Shown piece after piece: positions 35,373-44,110 of a DNA stretch of 64,000 nucleotides. Made by a program: the position numbers and the translations under genes. The DNA is taken from positions 542,501 through 606,500 of the forward strand of contig NZ_QXFK01000018.1 in assembly GCF_003581645.1 (NCBI RefSeq), in the 5' to 3' direction. The notes beneath the pieces were generated by a model. It was not told the origin of the DNA, did no database searches, and worked only from the letters and a program-made list of their open reading frames with translations. The stretch is from Pelagerythrobacter aerophilus. Its GTDB lineage: Bacteria > Pseudomonadota > Alphaproteobacteria > Sphingomonadales > Sphingomonadaceae. Position 1 is the stretch's first letter, and every line of letters starts with the position of its first letter.

Positions 35373-36236
35373 CTACCGCCCCCGCAGGCTGTCGAGCAGC
35401 TCCGAGAGGCCGGGGCGGAACGCATGGCCGAGGCCCGAGCGCGCGCTTTCGACCACCAGCGGCTGCGGATAGCCGTTGAGCGAAGCGATGATCACCTGCT
35501 TGACCGCGTGGAAGATCTGCTCGTCCTGGTCGATGATCTGCTTGAGCCGCGAGGCGAGCGGGCCGACCACGCCGTAGGCGAGCAGCACGCCGAGGAAAGT
35601 GCCGACCAGCGCCGAGCCGATCATCCCGCCGAGCACCGCCGGCGGCTGGTCGATCGAGCCCATCGTCTTCACCACGCCGAGCACCGCGGCGACGATGCCG
35701 AGCGCCGGCAGCGCGTCGGCCAGCGACTGCAGCGCATGCTGCGGCTCGCGCATGTCGTGGAAATGCGTCTTCATCGCATTGTCCATCACCTCCTCCACCG
35801 CATGCGTTTCGAGCGTGCCGGAGGAGACGACGAGCAGCGTGAGCGTATCGCAGATCAGTGCGGTCAGCGGCTGGTTGGCGAGCAGGTTCGGATACTCGGC
35901 GAAGAGTTCGGATTCGGCCGGAGTCTCGACATGGCTCTCGAGCGCGACCGGCCCTTCGGTGCGCAGCAGCTTCATCAGCTTGGTGGTCAGCGCGATGGCG
36001 TCGATGTGGTCCTGCCGCGAATGGCGCGGGCCCTTGAAGATCTTCCCGAACGACCGGCCGATCGCCTTCAGCTCGTGCATCGAGTTGCCGGCGATCATCG
36101 CCCCGACCGCCGCACCGCCGATAATCAGCATCTCGTGCGGGACGGCCTCCATCACGGGGCCAAGCGCGCCGCCGGTGAAGGCGAAGCCGCCAAACACCAT
36201 GACGAGCAGGACGACGATACCGATTGCAGCGTACAT
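35373..36236 (-). CDS. motA: Flagellar stator protein MotA
   Basis: Forms the proton channel with MotB. The 287-aa protein has four membrane helices: two near the N-terminus (IGIVVLLVMVFGGFAFTGGA and MLIIGGAAVGAMIAGNS) and two in the second half (ADALPALGIVAAVLGVVKTM and GSALVGTFLGVLLAYGVVGP). The long cytoplasmic loop with KLMKLLRTEGPVALESHVE is of the E. coli MotA type (not PomA). It pairs with motB one base downstream and starts 25 bases after flgL. Confidence 0.95.
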   Translation of the reverse strand: MYAAIGIVVLLVMVFGGFAFTGGALGPVMEAVPHEMLIIGGAAVGAMIAGNSMHELKAIGRSFGKIFKGPRHSRQDHIDAIALTTKLMKLLRTEGPVALESHVETPAESELFAEYPNLLANQPLTALICDTLTLLVVSSGTLETHAVEEVMDNAMKTHFHDMREPQHALQSLADALPALGIVAAVLGVVKTMGSIDQPPAVLGGMIGSALVGTFLGVLLAYGVVGPLASRLKQIIDQDEQIFHAVKQVIIASLNGYPQPLVVESARSGLGHAFRPGLSELLDSLRGR

Positions 36237-36261
36237 GTCTTTGAAGCCCTTGTTCTCTTTA

Positions 36262-37170
36262 TCAGCGCATCATGTCGAACAGCGACAGGCCGGCGAGCCG
36301 CACGAAGCTCGCCTGGCTCGCCTCGAGCACGGTCGTCACTTCCTGCAGACGGGTCATGGTGACCGCGAGGTCGGCCTCGCCGATCGCCTTCCGCTCGTCG
36401 GCAACCAGTTCGGAATTGGCCACCCGGCGCTCGTCCATCACTTCGATCCAGCCGAGCCTCGCGCCGACCACGGTCTGTGCGGTGGCGATCTTGTCGAGGC
36501 CCGCGGACAGCCCGTCGAGCGCCACACCGGTCGGCCCGGTCGGGTCGCCCCCGCTCTTGAGCGCGGTGGCGAGATCGCCCAGCACCGTGAACAGATCGGT
36601 CGGCACACCGCCGGCGTCGAACGCGAACACTTCGGGTCCGGTCAGCGAGGGGACGACCGACTGCCCGTCGCCGAGGTCGACCGCGTCCTTCGTCGCGGTA
36701 CCGACGTAGGCGGCCGCCCCGCCGCTTTCCTGATAGGCTGCCCCCGCCGCCTGCCCGCCGAACAGCGCGTGCCCGGCGCTGTTGCGGCTGTTCGCGATCT
36801 GCAGCACGGCCTGGCGCAGGCTTTCGATCTCCCCGCCGATCGCCGCGCGCTGCTCGCTGCCCAGCGTCTCGGTCGCGGCCTTGGTCGCGAGCTCCTTGGC
36901 GCGGATCACCAGCGTGGCGAGCGAGCCGAGCGCATCGTCGGTCATCTTGAGGTCGGTGGAGGCGAGGTCGGAACCGCGCTGATCGATCTCGGCCAGCCGC
37001 TCGCCGCGCGCCAGCGTGCGCAACCGCGCCGCCGCGACCGGGTCGTCGGACGAGCGCGACAGGCGCTCGCCGGTGCCCATCTGCTGCTGCAGCTTCTCGG
37101 CCTCGGAGCGCAGCGTGCCGACCTGGCGGGTCGCGCGCTCGTAGAAGGCGGATGTGCTGAGATTGATCAT
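36262..37170 (-). CDS. flgL: Flagellar hook-filament junction protein FlgL
   Basis: Second junction protein between hook and filament, a flagellin relative. It has 302 aa. The N-terminal coiled coil (STSAFYERATRQVGTLRSEA, LQQQMGTGERLSRSSDDPVA) and the C-terminal coiled coil (RLGWIEVMDERRVANSELVA, then LQEVTTVLEASQASFVRLAG) match the family, with a short middle domain. It follows flgK by 7 bases in the usual order. Confidence 0.93.
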   Translation of the reverse strand: MINLSTSAFYERATRQVGTLRSEAEKLQQQMGTGERLSRSSDDPVAAARLRTLARGERLAEIDQRGSDLASTDLKMTDDALGSLATLVIRAKELATKAATETLGSEQRAAIGGEIESLRQAVLQIANSRNSAGHALFGGQAAGAAYQESGGAAAYVGTATKDAVDLGDGQSVVPSLTGPEVFAFDAGGVPTDLFTVLGDLATALKSGGDPTGPTGVALDGLSAGLDKIATAQTVVGARLGWIEVMDERRVANSELVADERKAIGEADLAVTMTRLQEVTTVLEASQASFVRLAGLSLFDMMR

Positions 37171-37177
37171 CGCGGCC

Positions 37178-38506
37178 TCACCTCAGTTGCAACAGGGATT
37201 GGAAGATGTCGCTCGCGACCTGCATCGCCCGGCCCGAGGCCTGGAACGCCTGCTGGAAGCGCATCAGGTTCGCAGCCTCGGTGTCGAGATCGACCCCCGC
37301 CTGCTGCTCGAGCGAAATCCGCGCCGAAGAGGCGATCGCGTCGAGCGCGTCGCGCGTCACCCTCTTGCCCGCGACCGCGCTCGACACGTCGAACAGCAGC
37401 GCGTTGGCCGAACCGGCGACGCCGCCGTTTTCCAGCGCCTGCCGCAGGGCGGCGAGATTCGATCCGTCGTTGCTGTTCGCCGGCGCGCCGGCCGGAGCGG
37501 TGGCGATGCCGTCGCTACCCGTCATCACGACCTTGATTCCGGCAGCGCCGGTGCCGCCGAAGATCGGCTGACCGGCCGTGCCGTCGAGCCCGACGCCGCT
37601 CGCCTGCGCGGCGTTGACCGCGCTCGCGATCCCGTCGGCCAGCGTATCGAGCCGGCCGCGCACCTGGGCCACCGATTCGAGCGCCAGCGCGGCACCCGCC
37701 AGCGCGCCGCCCGAAGGCTGCACGACCGTGCCGCCGACGGCGAAGGAGATCGTGCCGTCGGTCGCGGTCGCCATCGACATCGGGGTGAAGTTGCCGCCCT
37801 GAACCAGAGTCGCACCGCCGGTGGTCACGGTGACCGCGCCGTCGGGCGCGAAGCTGGTCGCAATGTCGGTGATGCCGCTCATCCGTTCGAGCAGCGAATC
37901 GCGCTGGTCGAGCAGCGTCGCGCGGTCGCTGCTGCCCTCGCCCGCACGCGACAGGCGCAGGTTCACGCGGGCGATTTCCTGGCCCAGCACGTTGGCTTCG
38001 TCGGTCGCGGCATTGGCGTCGAAGCGCAATCCATCGCCCGCCGCGCCGAGCGAATCGACCGCGATGTTGAACTTGTTCGCCAGCGTGTCCGCGCCCGCGA
38101 GGACGGCGGACCGGAGCGAGGAATTGGTCGGGTCGGAGGCGAGCTGCTGCAGTGCCGCCTCGAACTCGACGATCGAATCGTAGAGGCCCGACTGCTCGAC
38201 CGCGGACTCGATGTTCTCCAGCCCGCCGAGCTCGGCATCGGCGCGTGCGAGATCGCTGCCGGTGCGCCGCACTTCGGCCTGGCGGAACATGTCGGCATTC
38301 CGATGGATGCCCGAGACGCGCGCACCCGACAGCGAGATGTCGCCGATGCGGCCCTGCCCGCCCGCGGCGGAGACTTCTTCCATGCGCGCGCTGCGCCGGA
38401 CGTAGCCGTCGCTCGAGGCGTTGGCGATGTTCTGCGCCGTCACGTCGAGCGCGGCCCGTGCCGCGCGTGCGCCGCTGGCGGCGATCGAGAGGAGATCGGA
38501 TGCCAT
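37178..38506 (-). CDS. flgK: Flagellar hook-filament junction protein FlgK
   Basis: First junction protein (HAP1). It has 442 aa, shorter than the 547 aa of Salmonella FlgK. The N-terminus has the rod/hook signature region SIAASGARAARAALDVTAQN followed by IANASSDGYVRRSARMEEV; the C-terminus ends in the coil LEQQAGVDLDTEAANLMRFQ, QAFQASGRAMQVAS. The middle is reduced. It sits 3 bases after flgJ. Confidence 0.94.
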   Translation of the reverse strand: MASDLLSIAASGARAARAALDVTAQNIANASSDGYVRRSARMEEVSAAGGQGRIGDISLSGARVSGIHRNADMFRQAEVRRTGSDLARADAELGGLENIESAVEQSGLYDSIVEFEAALQQLASDPTNSSLRSAVLAGADTLANKFNIAVDSLGAAGDGLRFDANAATDEANVLGQEIARVNLRLSRAGEGSSDRATLLDQRDSLLERMSGITDIATSFAPDGAVTVTTGGATLVQGGNFTPMSMATATDGTISFAVGGTVVQPSGGALAGAALALESVAQVRGRLDTLADGIASAVNAAQASGVGLDGTAGQPIFGGTGAAGIKVVMTGSDGIATAPAGAPANSNDGSNLAALRQALENGGVAGSANALLFDVSSAVAGKRVTRDALDAIASSARISLEQQAGVDLDTEAANLMRFQQAFQASGRAMQVASDIFQSLLQLR

Positions 38507-38509
38507 GCG

Positions 38510-38821
38510 TCAATTCCCGCCCGGCTCGACGAAGCGGGCAAGCTGCGCTTCGATCGAAGTCGCCAGGCCCAGTGCGCCGGTGCTCGCGGCAAGCTCCGCG
38601 AAGCGCGCGTCGCGCATCTCGTGGAAGGTCTCGTCGCCCTTGCCGCCGAACAGCTCGTCGCCGCCGAAGTCGGCGTTGCGTGCGGCGGAGAGCATCTGGC
38701 GCACGAAGATCGCCTCGAACTGCCGGGCTGCTTCGGCCAGGCGCTCGCGCTCGCTACCGCCGGGGGCGGTGGCCGACACGATCGCCGGGTTGGCGCCGGA
38801 AAGCGTGATCGGGCCCGTCAT
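38510..38821 (-). CDS. flgJ: Rod-binding protein FlgJ, rod-cap domain only
   Basis: The 103-aa protein corresponds to just the N-terminal rod-cap domain of FlgJ (AARQFEAIFVRQMLSAARNA, GKGDETFHEMRDARFAELAA). The muramidase domain found in gammaproteobacterial FlgJ is missing; that activity is probably supplied by the separate transglycosylase gene at 46636-47487. This split is known in other alphaproteobacteria. It overlaps flgI by 4 bases. Confidence 0.92.
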   Translation of the reverse strand: MTGPITLSGANPAIVSATAPGGSERERLAEAARQFEAIFVRQMLSAARNADFGGDELFGGKGDETFHEMRDARFAELAASTGALGLATSIEAQLARFVEPGGN

Positions 38822-39915
38822 ATCACCACCATCTCGGCCTTGAGCGAGCCGGCCTGCTTGAGCGCCTCGAGAATCGCGACCAGATCGGACGGCGAGAGGC
38901 CGAGCATGTTGAGGCCGTCGACCAGCTCGGCCAGCGATGCGCCGGGTTCGAGCAGGGCGACGCGGTTGCCCTCTTCATAGACGTCGATGTCGCTGTCCTG
39001 CTCGAGCGCGGTTTCGCCGTCGCTGAACGGGGCCGGCTGGACCACCGTCGGGTTCTCGTCGATCCGCACGACCAGGCTGCCGTGGCTGATCGCCGCGGGC
39101 GCGAGCCTTACCGCGCTGGAGATAACGACCGTGCCGGTGCGGCTGTTGACGATCACTTTCGCCGAGGCCTCGGCCGGGTCGATGTCGAGCATGCCGATCT
39201 CGGCCATGATCCCGGCGCGGGCATTGGCGCCGTAGGGCAGCCGCAGCGCCAGGGTCACACCGTCCTCCACCTGGGCCATGCCCGGATAGCGCGCATTGAT
39301 CGCGTCGCGCACGCGGGTGGCGGTGAGGAAGTCGGCCTGGTTGAGATTCCAACGCAGAACGTCGGCGTTCTCGAACCCGGTCGCGACTGCGCGTTCCACG
39401 CTGGCCCCGTCGGGAATGCGGCCCACGGTCGGCACGTTGACGGTGAGCTTCGATCCGTCGCGGCCCGATACACCGAGCCCGCCGACGGCCAGGTTGCCCT
39501 GCGCCATGGCGTAGATCTGCCCGTCCGCGCCGTGCAGCGCGGTCAGGATCAGCGCGCCGCCGCGCAGCGACTTGGCCTTGCCGATGGTCGACACGGTCAC
39601 GTCGATCCGCTGGCCCGGCTTGGAGAAGGCGGGCAGCTCCGCCGTCACGATCACCGCGGCAGCGTTCTTGAGCGCCGGGTTGACGCCGGGCGGCAGTTGC
39701 AGCCCGAACCGGTCGGACACGCCGCGCATGGCCTGCGTGACATAAGCGAAGTTGTCGTCGCCCGTCCCGTCGAGCCCGACGACGATGCCGTAGCCGGTGA
39801 GCTGGTTGGAGCGGACCGACTGGAAGGTGCCGAGATCGCGCACGCGCTCCGCGTGGGCGGGCGAGGCGAGACCGGCGACGAGGGCCGCAAGGCCGAGGAT
39901 CAGGGTTCTGAACAT
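38818..39915 (-). CDS. flgI: Flagellar P-ring protein FlgI
   Basis: Forms the P ring in the peptidoglycan layer. It has 365 aa with a cleaved Sec signal peptide (residues 1-22, ASPAHA). Conserved stretches include VRDLGTFQSVRSNQLTGYGI, VGLDGTGDDNFAYVTQAMRG and NSRTGTVVISSAVRLAPAAI, with ISHGSLVVRIDENPTVVQPA near the end. Next to flgH, as usual. Confidence 0.97.
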   Translation of the reverse strand: MFRTLILGLAALVAGLASPAHAERVRDLGTFQSVRSNQLTGYGIVVGLDGTGDDNFAYVTQAMRGVSDRFGLQLPPGVNPALKNAAAVIVTAELPAFSKPGQRIDVTVSTIGKAKSLRGGALILTALHGADGQIYAMAQGNLAVGGLGVSGRDGSKLTVNVPTVGRIPDGASVERAVATGFENADVLRWNLNQADFLTATRVRDAINARYPGMAQVEDGVTLALRLPYGANARAGIMAEIGMLDIDPAEASAKVIVNSRTGTVVISSAVRLAPAAISHGSLVVRIDENPTVVQPAPFSDGETALEQDSDIDVYEEGNRVALLEPGASLAELVDGLNMLGLSPSDLVAILEALKQAGSLKAEMVVI

Positions 39916-39928
39916 CGCAGCGCTCCCC

Positions 39929-40594
39929 CTAGAATGGCGTCACGAGGTTGAAGAACTTCGACAGCCAGCCTTCGCGGCTGGCACGCTGCACCGCGCCCTT
40001 GCCCGCGTACGTGATGCGCGCATCGGCGATCCGGGGCGAGGCGATGGTGTTGTTCTGGTCGACGTCCGACAAGCGGATGATGCCCGAAAGCTGAATCCAT
40101 TCCTCGCCCTGGCTGAGCTGCATGAGCTTCTCGCCGCGGACGAATGCCGTTCCGTTGGGGCGCACTTCGGCGATGGTCACGGTGATGTCCCCCCTGAACG
40201 TGTTGGTCTGGGAAGCATCCCCCTGCCCCTTGAACGACGATTGGCCGCCGGAATTAAGGACGCCGGGGTCGAACGAGAACGGTCCGGCGCTCGGCGGCGA
40301 GAGCGAGATGCCCCCATCGCGCTGGGTGTTCGAGCTCGCCGACTTCGAAGTCCGCGTCCGCTCGGTCAGGATAACGGTCACCAGATCGCCGACGCGGCTG
40401 GCCCGCAGGCCGTTGTAGAGCGGTGTGAAGCCGCTCGTCGGCTGGAAGATCGCGCCGTCCGCCGGCGCTGCGGCCATCGCTGGAGGCGGCGGCGGGAGCG
40501 CGGCCTGAAAGCCGGTCGCCCGCTCGCCGCCGCACGCGGCAAGGGCGAGCGCGGATCCGGCGACGAGCGCCGTGCGAAAGAAGATGCGTTTCAT
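39929..40594 (-). CDS. flgH: Flagellar L-ring protein FlgH
   Basis: Outer-membrane lipoprotein that forms the L ring. It has 221 aa; the lipobox ALAACGG puts the lipidated residue at Cys21. The C-terminal half has the family signature GDLVTVILTERTRTSKSASS and the ending region LSDVDQNNTIASPRIADARI. It follows flgG by 7 bases and precedes flgI by 13. Confidence 0.95.
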   Translation of the reverse strand: MKRIFFRTALVAGSALALAACGGERATGFQAALPPPPPAMAAAPADGAIFQPTSGFTPLYNGLRASRVGDLVTVILTERTRTSKSASSNTQRDGGISLSPPSAGPFSFDPGVLNSGGQSSFKGQGDASQTNTFRGDITVTIAEVRPNGTAFVRGEKLMQLSQGEEWIQLSGIIRLSDVDQNNTIASPRIADARITYAGKGAVQRASREGWLSKFFNLVTPF

Positions 40595-40601
40595 GAGTTG
40601 C

Positions 40602-41390
40602 TCACAATGTCTGGTTGGCGTTGCGGAGCATCTCGTCGACGGCGGAAACCATCTTCGAGCTGATCTCGTAGGCGCGCTGGCATTCGATCATGTCGACCAG
40701 CTCCTCCACGATGTTGACGTTCGAGGCCTCGAGCATGCCCTGGCGCACGTTGCCGCGGCCCAGTTCGCCGCCCGGCCCGAGTTGGACGGCCCCGCTGGCG
40801 GCGGTTTCGACCAGGAAGTTGTCGCCGATCGCCCGCAGCCCGCCGGGGTTGGCGAAACTCGCCACCTGGAGCTGGCCGAGTTCGGCCGGTTCCGCGTCGC
40901 CGGGAATGACCGCGGTGACGATCCCGTCGGGCGAGACCGCGATCGAGGTCGCGCCTTCCGGAATGGTGATCGCCGGCTGGACGATATAGCCCTGCTGGGT
41001 GACGAGCTGCCCTTCGGCCGAGCGGGTGAAATTGCCCGCGCGGGTATAGCCGAGTTCCCCGCCCGGCATCTCGACCTGAAAGTAGCCATCGCCGTCGAGC
41101 GCGAGATCGAGCGCGTTGCCGGTCGTGTTGAGCGCGCCCTGCGACACGATCTGGCTGGTCGACTGGACGGCAACGCCGGTGCCGAGGTTGAGCCCGGTGG
41201 CATAGGCCGTCTCGCCCGAGGAGCGCTGCCCCGCCACCCGTGCGTCCTGGTAGGCGAGCGTGGCGAAGTTGGCGCGGTCCTTCTTGAAGCCGGTGGTGCC
41301 GACGTTCGCGAGGTTGTTGGCGATCACGCGCATGCGCGAGTCCTGCGCCTCGAGCCCGGTACGGGCTACCTGGAGAGCGGAAGTTGGCAT
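40602..41390 (-). CDS. flgG: Flagellar distal rod protein FlgG
   Basis: Builds the distal rod. Length 262 aa matches the near-constant size of FlgG, which sets rod length. The N-terminus (ALQVARTGLEAQDSRMRVIA, NNLANVGTTGFKKDRANFA) and the C-terminal coil (EASNVNIVEELVDMIECQRA, YEISSKMVSAVDEMLR) are typical. A 42-base gap separates it from flgF. Confidence 0.97.
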   Translation of the reverse strand: MPTSALQVARTGLEAQDSRMRVIANNLANVGTTGFKKDRANFATLAYQDARVAGQRSSGETAYATGLNLGTGVAVQSTSQIVSQGALNTTGNALDLALDGDGYFQVEMPGGELGYTRAGNFTRSAEGQLVTQQGYIVQPAITIPEGATSIAVSPDGIVTAVIPGDAEPAELGQLQVASFANPGGLRAIGDNFLVETAASGAVQLGPGGELGRGNVRQGMLEASNVNIVEELVDMIECQRAYEISSKMVSAVDEMLRNANQTL

Positions 41391-41432
41391 TGTGACGTTC
41401 CTTTCGTCAGCGATTCGTCAGCGTGTTTGGTC

Positions 41433-42176
41433 TCAGCTCAGGCGCATGAGCTGCGCGCCGCCTTCGTCGCACTCGCGTGCGGTGGCGATCAGCTTGCTGC
41501 GCATGTCGAAGAGGCGCTGTGCCTGGATCATGTCGACCAGCACCTCGGTCGGCTTCACGTTGGATTGCTCGAGCGCACCGGTGATCACGGTCGCCTGGGC
41601 GTCGGCGGGAAGGATGCCGCCGCCCTCGACCCGGAAAAGACCGTCAAGGCCCTTGGAGATCGGGCTGCCCTGCCACCCGGCGAGCTTGATCCGGCCGACT
41701 TCCACCGGCGGCTGATCGGGCGGCGCGGCGGGATCGGTCACGCTGACCACCCCGTCGGGCGCGATCGTCGGATTGGTGCCGAGCGGCACCGTGATCGGCC
41801 CGGCCTCGCCGAGCACCGGCAGACCTTCGCCGTTCACGATCACGCCGGTCGGCGAGATCGAGAGATCGCCGCGCCGGGTATAGGCCTCGGTCCCGTCGTT
41901 CGCCTGAACCGCCATCAGCGCCTCGCCCTCGATATAGATGTCGAGGCCGTTGCCGGTCCGCGTCATTTCGCCCGCTTCCATCACCGCGCCGCGGACCGCG
42001 GCACGCTGCATGGCGCGCACGTCGAGGGTCTCGCCGTCGACGGTGACCGGGCGCTGGTCGAGCAGTTCCGCGCGAAAGCCCACCGTGTTGGCGTTCGCCA
42101 TGTTGCTGGCGATCACCCGCTGGCGGTCCATCGAGGCGTTCATGCCCGACAGAGCGGTGTAGATCAGGCGGTCCAT
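41433..42176 (-). CDS. flgF: Flagellar proximal rod protein FlgF
   Basis: Proximal rod component, 247 aa. Start MDRLIYTALSGMNASMDRQR and MANANTVGFRAELLDQRPV are typical of FlgF; the C-terminal helix has LEQSNVKPTEVLVDMIQAQR. It precedes flgG, the normal order, and begins 4 bases after flgE. Confidence 0.95.
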   Translation of the reverse strand: MDRLIYTALSGMNASMDRQRVIASNMANANTVGFRAELLDQRPVTVDGETLDVRAMQRAAVRGAVMEAGEMTRTGNGLDIYIEGEALMAVQANDGTEAYTRRGDLSISPTGVIVNGEGLPVLGEAGPITVPLGTNPTIAPDGVVSVTDPAAPPDQPPVEVGRIKLAGWQGSPISKGLDGLFRVEGGGILPADAQATVITGALEQSNVKPTEVLVDMIQAQRLFDMRSKLIATARECDEGGAQLMRLS

Positions 42177-42180
42177 CGGA

Positions 42181-42993
42181 TCAGGTCCTCAGGTTGATGA
42201 CCGTCTGCGAGATCTGGGTCGCGGTATCGATCGCCTTGGCATTCGCCTGGAAGTTGCGCTGCGCGGTGATCAGGCCGACCAGCTCCTCCGCGATGTCGAC
42301 GTTCGACCGCTCGATCGAACCCGACATCAGCGAGCCGTACTGGCCGGTGCCGGGCGAACCGTACTTGGCCTGGCCCGAGATCCCGGTCGCCGCCCAGTTG
42401 GACGAGCCGATCTGCTTGAGACCGGTCGGCGTGATGAACGAGGCGAGCGCGATGCTGCCGACCGCTTCGGTCGAGCCATCGGCATAGGATGCCGAGACCA
42501 GGCCGTCCTGACCGACCACGACGCCGACATATTCGGCGCCGGCCGCATTGGTCGGCGCGATCTGCGCGTCCGCCGGCGTGGTCGAGGTGACGGTGCCGCT
42601 GGCGTCGGTCGGGAACACCTGCAGGCGGTTGACGCCGCCATCGGTGATGAACCCAGCCTCATCGACACCGAAAGCGCCGTTGCGGGTGAAGACGGTGTTG
42701 CCGCTGTCGGCCGAGCGCATCGCGAAGAAGCCATCGCCGGTGATTGCAAGGTCGAGCGCGCCGCCGGTCTGCTCGATCGGACCGAGGCCGAAGTTCTGGG
42801 TGATCGCCTCGACGGTAGCGCCGATGCCCTTGATCATCCGCGGGTCGGACTGCGCCGACCCGGCGACGATGTCGGCGAACTGCGTGTTGCCCTTCTTGAA
42901 ACCGTTGGTTTCGACGTTGGCGATGTTGTGGGCGATGACGCCCAGCTCGGTCTGCGAGTTCTTCAGACCGTTCAGCGAAGTGTAGAAAGACAT
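42181..42993 (-). CDS. flgE: Flagellar hook protein FlgE, short form
   Basis: Hook subunit. It has only 270 aa (Salmonella FlgE 403 aa), so the outer D2 domain is nearly absent and the protein is about the size of FlgG. The N-terminus (MSFYTSLNGLKNSQTELGVI, ANVETNGFKKGNTQFADIVA) and the C-terminus (RSNVDIAEELVGLITAQRNF, QANAKAIDTATQISQTVIN) are canonical for the axial family. FlgE rather than FlgG/FlgF is assigned because flgF and flgG follow and flgD precedes it. The ATG at 42993 is 19 bases after the flgD stop. Confidence 0.88.
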   Translation of the reverse strand: MSFYTSLNGLKNSQTELGVIAHNIANVETNGFKKGNTQFADIVAGSAQSDPRMIKGIGATVEAITQNFGLGPIEQTGGALDLAITGDGFFAMRSADSGNTVFTRNGAFGVDEAGFITDGGVNRLQVFPTDASGTVTSTTPADAQIAPTNAAGAEYVGVVVGQDGLVSASYADGSTEAVGSIALASFITPTGLKQIGSSNWAATGISGQAKYGSPGTGQYGSLMSGSIERSNVDIAEELVGLITAQRNFQANAKAIDTATQISQTVINLRT

Positions 42994-43012
42994 TGCCTGG
43001 TACTCCTGTGCG

Positions 43013-43291
43013 TCATTCGGTGGGGGTCGCGGCCGTCTGCGCGGCGGCGAGAGCATCGAGCTTGTCCGAGATGTCCTGCAGCGTCGCATTCATCTCGGTG
43101 ATCCCGGAGAGCGAGGAGAACTGGGCCATCTGCGCCAGCATCTCCTTGTTATCGACCGGGTCGAACGGGTCCTGCTGCTGCACCTGCACGGTCAGCAGCC
43201 GAAGGAAGTCGGCCTGGCCGAGCGACGCATAGTCGCGCCCGGTGGCCGCCCCGGCATTCGCGCCGGTGCCTGTGATCGCTGCTACGGTCAT
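43013..43291 (-). CDS. flgD: Hook-cap protein FlgD, N-terminal part only
   Basis: Hook-cap scaffold. The 92-aa protein covers just the N-terminal cap segment, with the family motif QADFLRLLTVQVQQQDPFDP and DNKEMLAQMAQFSSLSGITE. The C-terminal tudor/fibronectin domains of FlgD (232 aa in Salmonella) are missing; the frame closes with a normal stop after a short Ala/Thr tail, and no leftover coding sequence follows before flgE, so this is not a recent truncation. The N-terminal segment is known to be the part essential for hook assembly. Confidence 0.9.
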   Translation of the reverse strand: MTVAAITGTGANAGAATGRDYASLGQADFLRLLTVQVQQQDPFDPVDNKEMLAQMAQFSSLSGITEMNATLQDISDKLDALAAAQTAATPTE

Positions 43292-43698
43292 TTCATCCTC
43301 ATCGTTTCGAGCATCAGCTGCTTGGCGGTGGAGAGCGCCTCGACCATGTTCTGGTACTGGCGTGAAGCTTCGAGCATCTCGACCATCTCGGCGTTCTCAT
43401 CGACCGGGCTGGCCCAGACGTCGCCGTTCTCGTCGGCGAGCGGGTGGCCCGGTTCGTGCCGGCGGACCGGCGCGACGTCGGCGCGATAGACGCCGTCGAC
43501 CCGCACCGTGCTCATGCCGGTCGCGGTATCGAGATGTTCGGCAAAGACCGGGCGCAGCGGGCGATAGGCCTCGCCCTCGCTGGCAGCGACGCTGCCCGCG
43601 TTGGCAAGGTTGGAGGCCGCGGCGTTCATCCGCACGAGCTGCGCAGACATGGCGCGCTGGCCGAGGTCGAAGAGGGTCATCGGGCCGGGCATCGTCAT
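43288..43698 (-). CDS. flgC: Flagellar proximal rod protein FlgC
   Basis: Rod component of 136 aa (family about 134). The N-terminal helix reads LGQRAMSAQLVRMNAAASNL and is followed by ANAGSVAASEGEAYRP; the C-terminus has VDENAEMVEMLEASRQYQN and the helix MVEALSTAKQLMLETMRMK. Overlaps flgB and flgD by 4 bases each. Confidence 0.95.
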   Translation of the reverse strand: MTMPGPMTLFDLGQRAMSAQLVRMNAAASNLANAGSVAASEGEAYRPLRPVFAEHLDTATGMSTVRVDGVYRADVAPVRRHEPGHPLADENGDVWASPVDENAEMVEMLEASRQYQNMVEALSTAKQLMLETMRMK

Positions 43699-44042
43699 TC
43701 GCCCCTGATCGCGCGCGTGACGGTCTCGACCCGGCCGCGCAGGAAGCCCAGCGTCGCGGTATAGGCGACGGCGTTCTCGGCGAAGGCCGACTGTTCGGTC
43801 GCCATCTCGACGGTGTTGCCGTCGAGGCTGGGCATCGTCGGGACGCGGTAGCGGGTGGCCGAACCGACCGCCTGCTCGCTTCCGGCGCCGCCCATCTTCG
43901 CTTCCAGCGCTGCGGCGAAATCGATGTCGCGCGCCTTGTACCCGGGCGTCGCCGCATTGGCGATGTTCGATCCGAGCATGCCCATGCGCTGCGCCCTGAT
44001 CTCCAGCGCCGCGCCGTGAATGCCGAAAAGGCCGTTGCTCAT
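43695..44042 (-). CDS. flgB: Flagellar proximal rod protein FlgB
   Basis: First gene of the long flg-mot operon; rod component of 115 aa. The signature is IRAQRMGMLGSNIANAATPG followed by YKARDIDFAAALE, with the C-terminal helix TEQSAFAENAVAYTATLGFL. The ATG at 44042 lies 24 bases downstream of the predicted start of transcription from the sigma-54 promoter at 44076-44092. Confidence 0.95.
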   Translation of the reverse strand: MSNGLFGIHGAALEIRAQRMGMLGSNIANAATPGYKARDIDFAAALEAKMGGAGSEQAVGSATRYRVPTMPSLDGNTVEMATEQSAFAENAVAYTATLGFLRGRVETVTRAIRGE

Positions 44043-44075
44043 GACAGTCCTCCAGACGTGTTCGCCCAGATGTTC

Positions 44076-44092
44076 AGCAAAGAGCGTGCCAA
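44076..44092 (-). promoter_or_regulatory. Sigma-54 promoter of the flgB-motB operon
   Basis: Read on the minus strand: TTGGCACGCTCTTTGCT, a full match to the known sigma-54 consensus (YTGGCACG-N4-TTGCW), with GG and GC exactly ten bases apart. It faces flgB, with predicted transcription start near 44066. An array of TTGCC/GGCAA half-sites lies 45-95 bases upstream of that start, the usual place for an enhancer. Confidence 0.9.
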
Positions 44093-44110
44093 TTCTCCGC
44101 AGCCGGTGGA

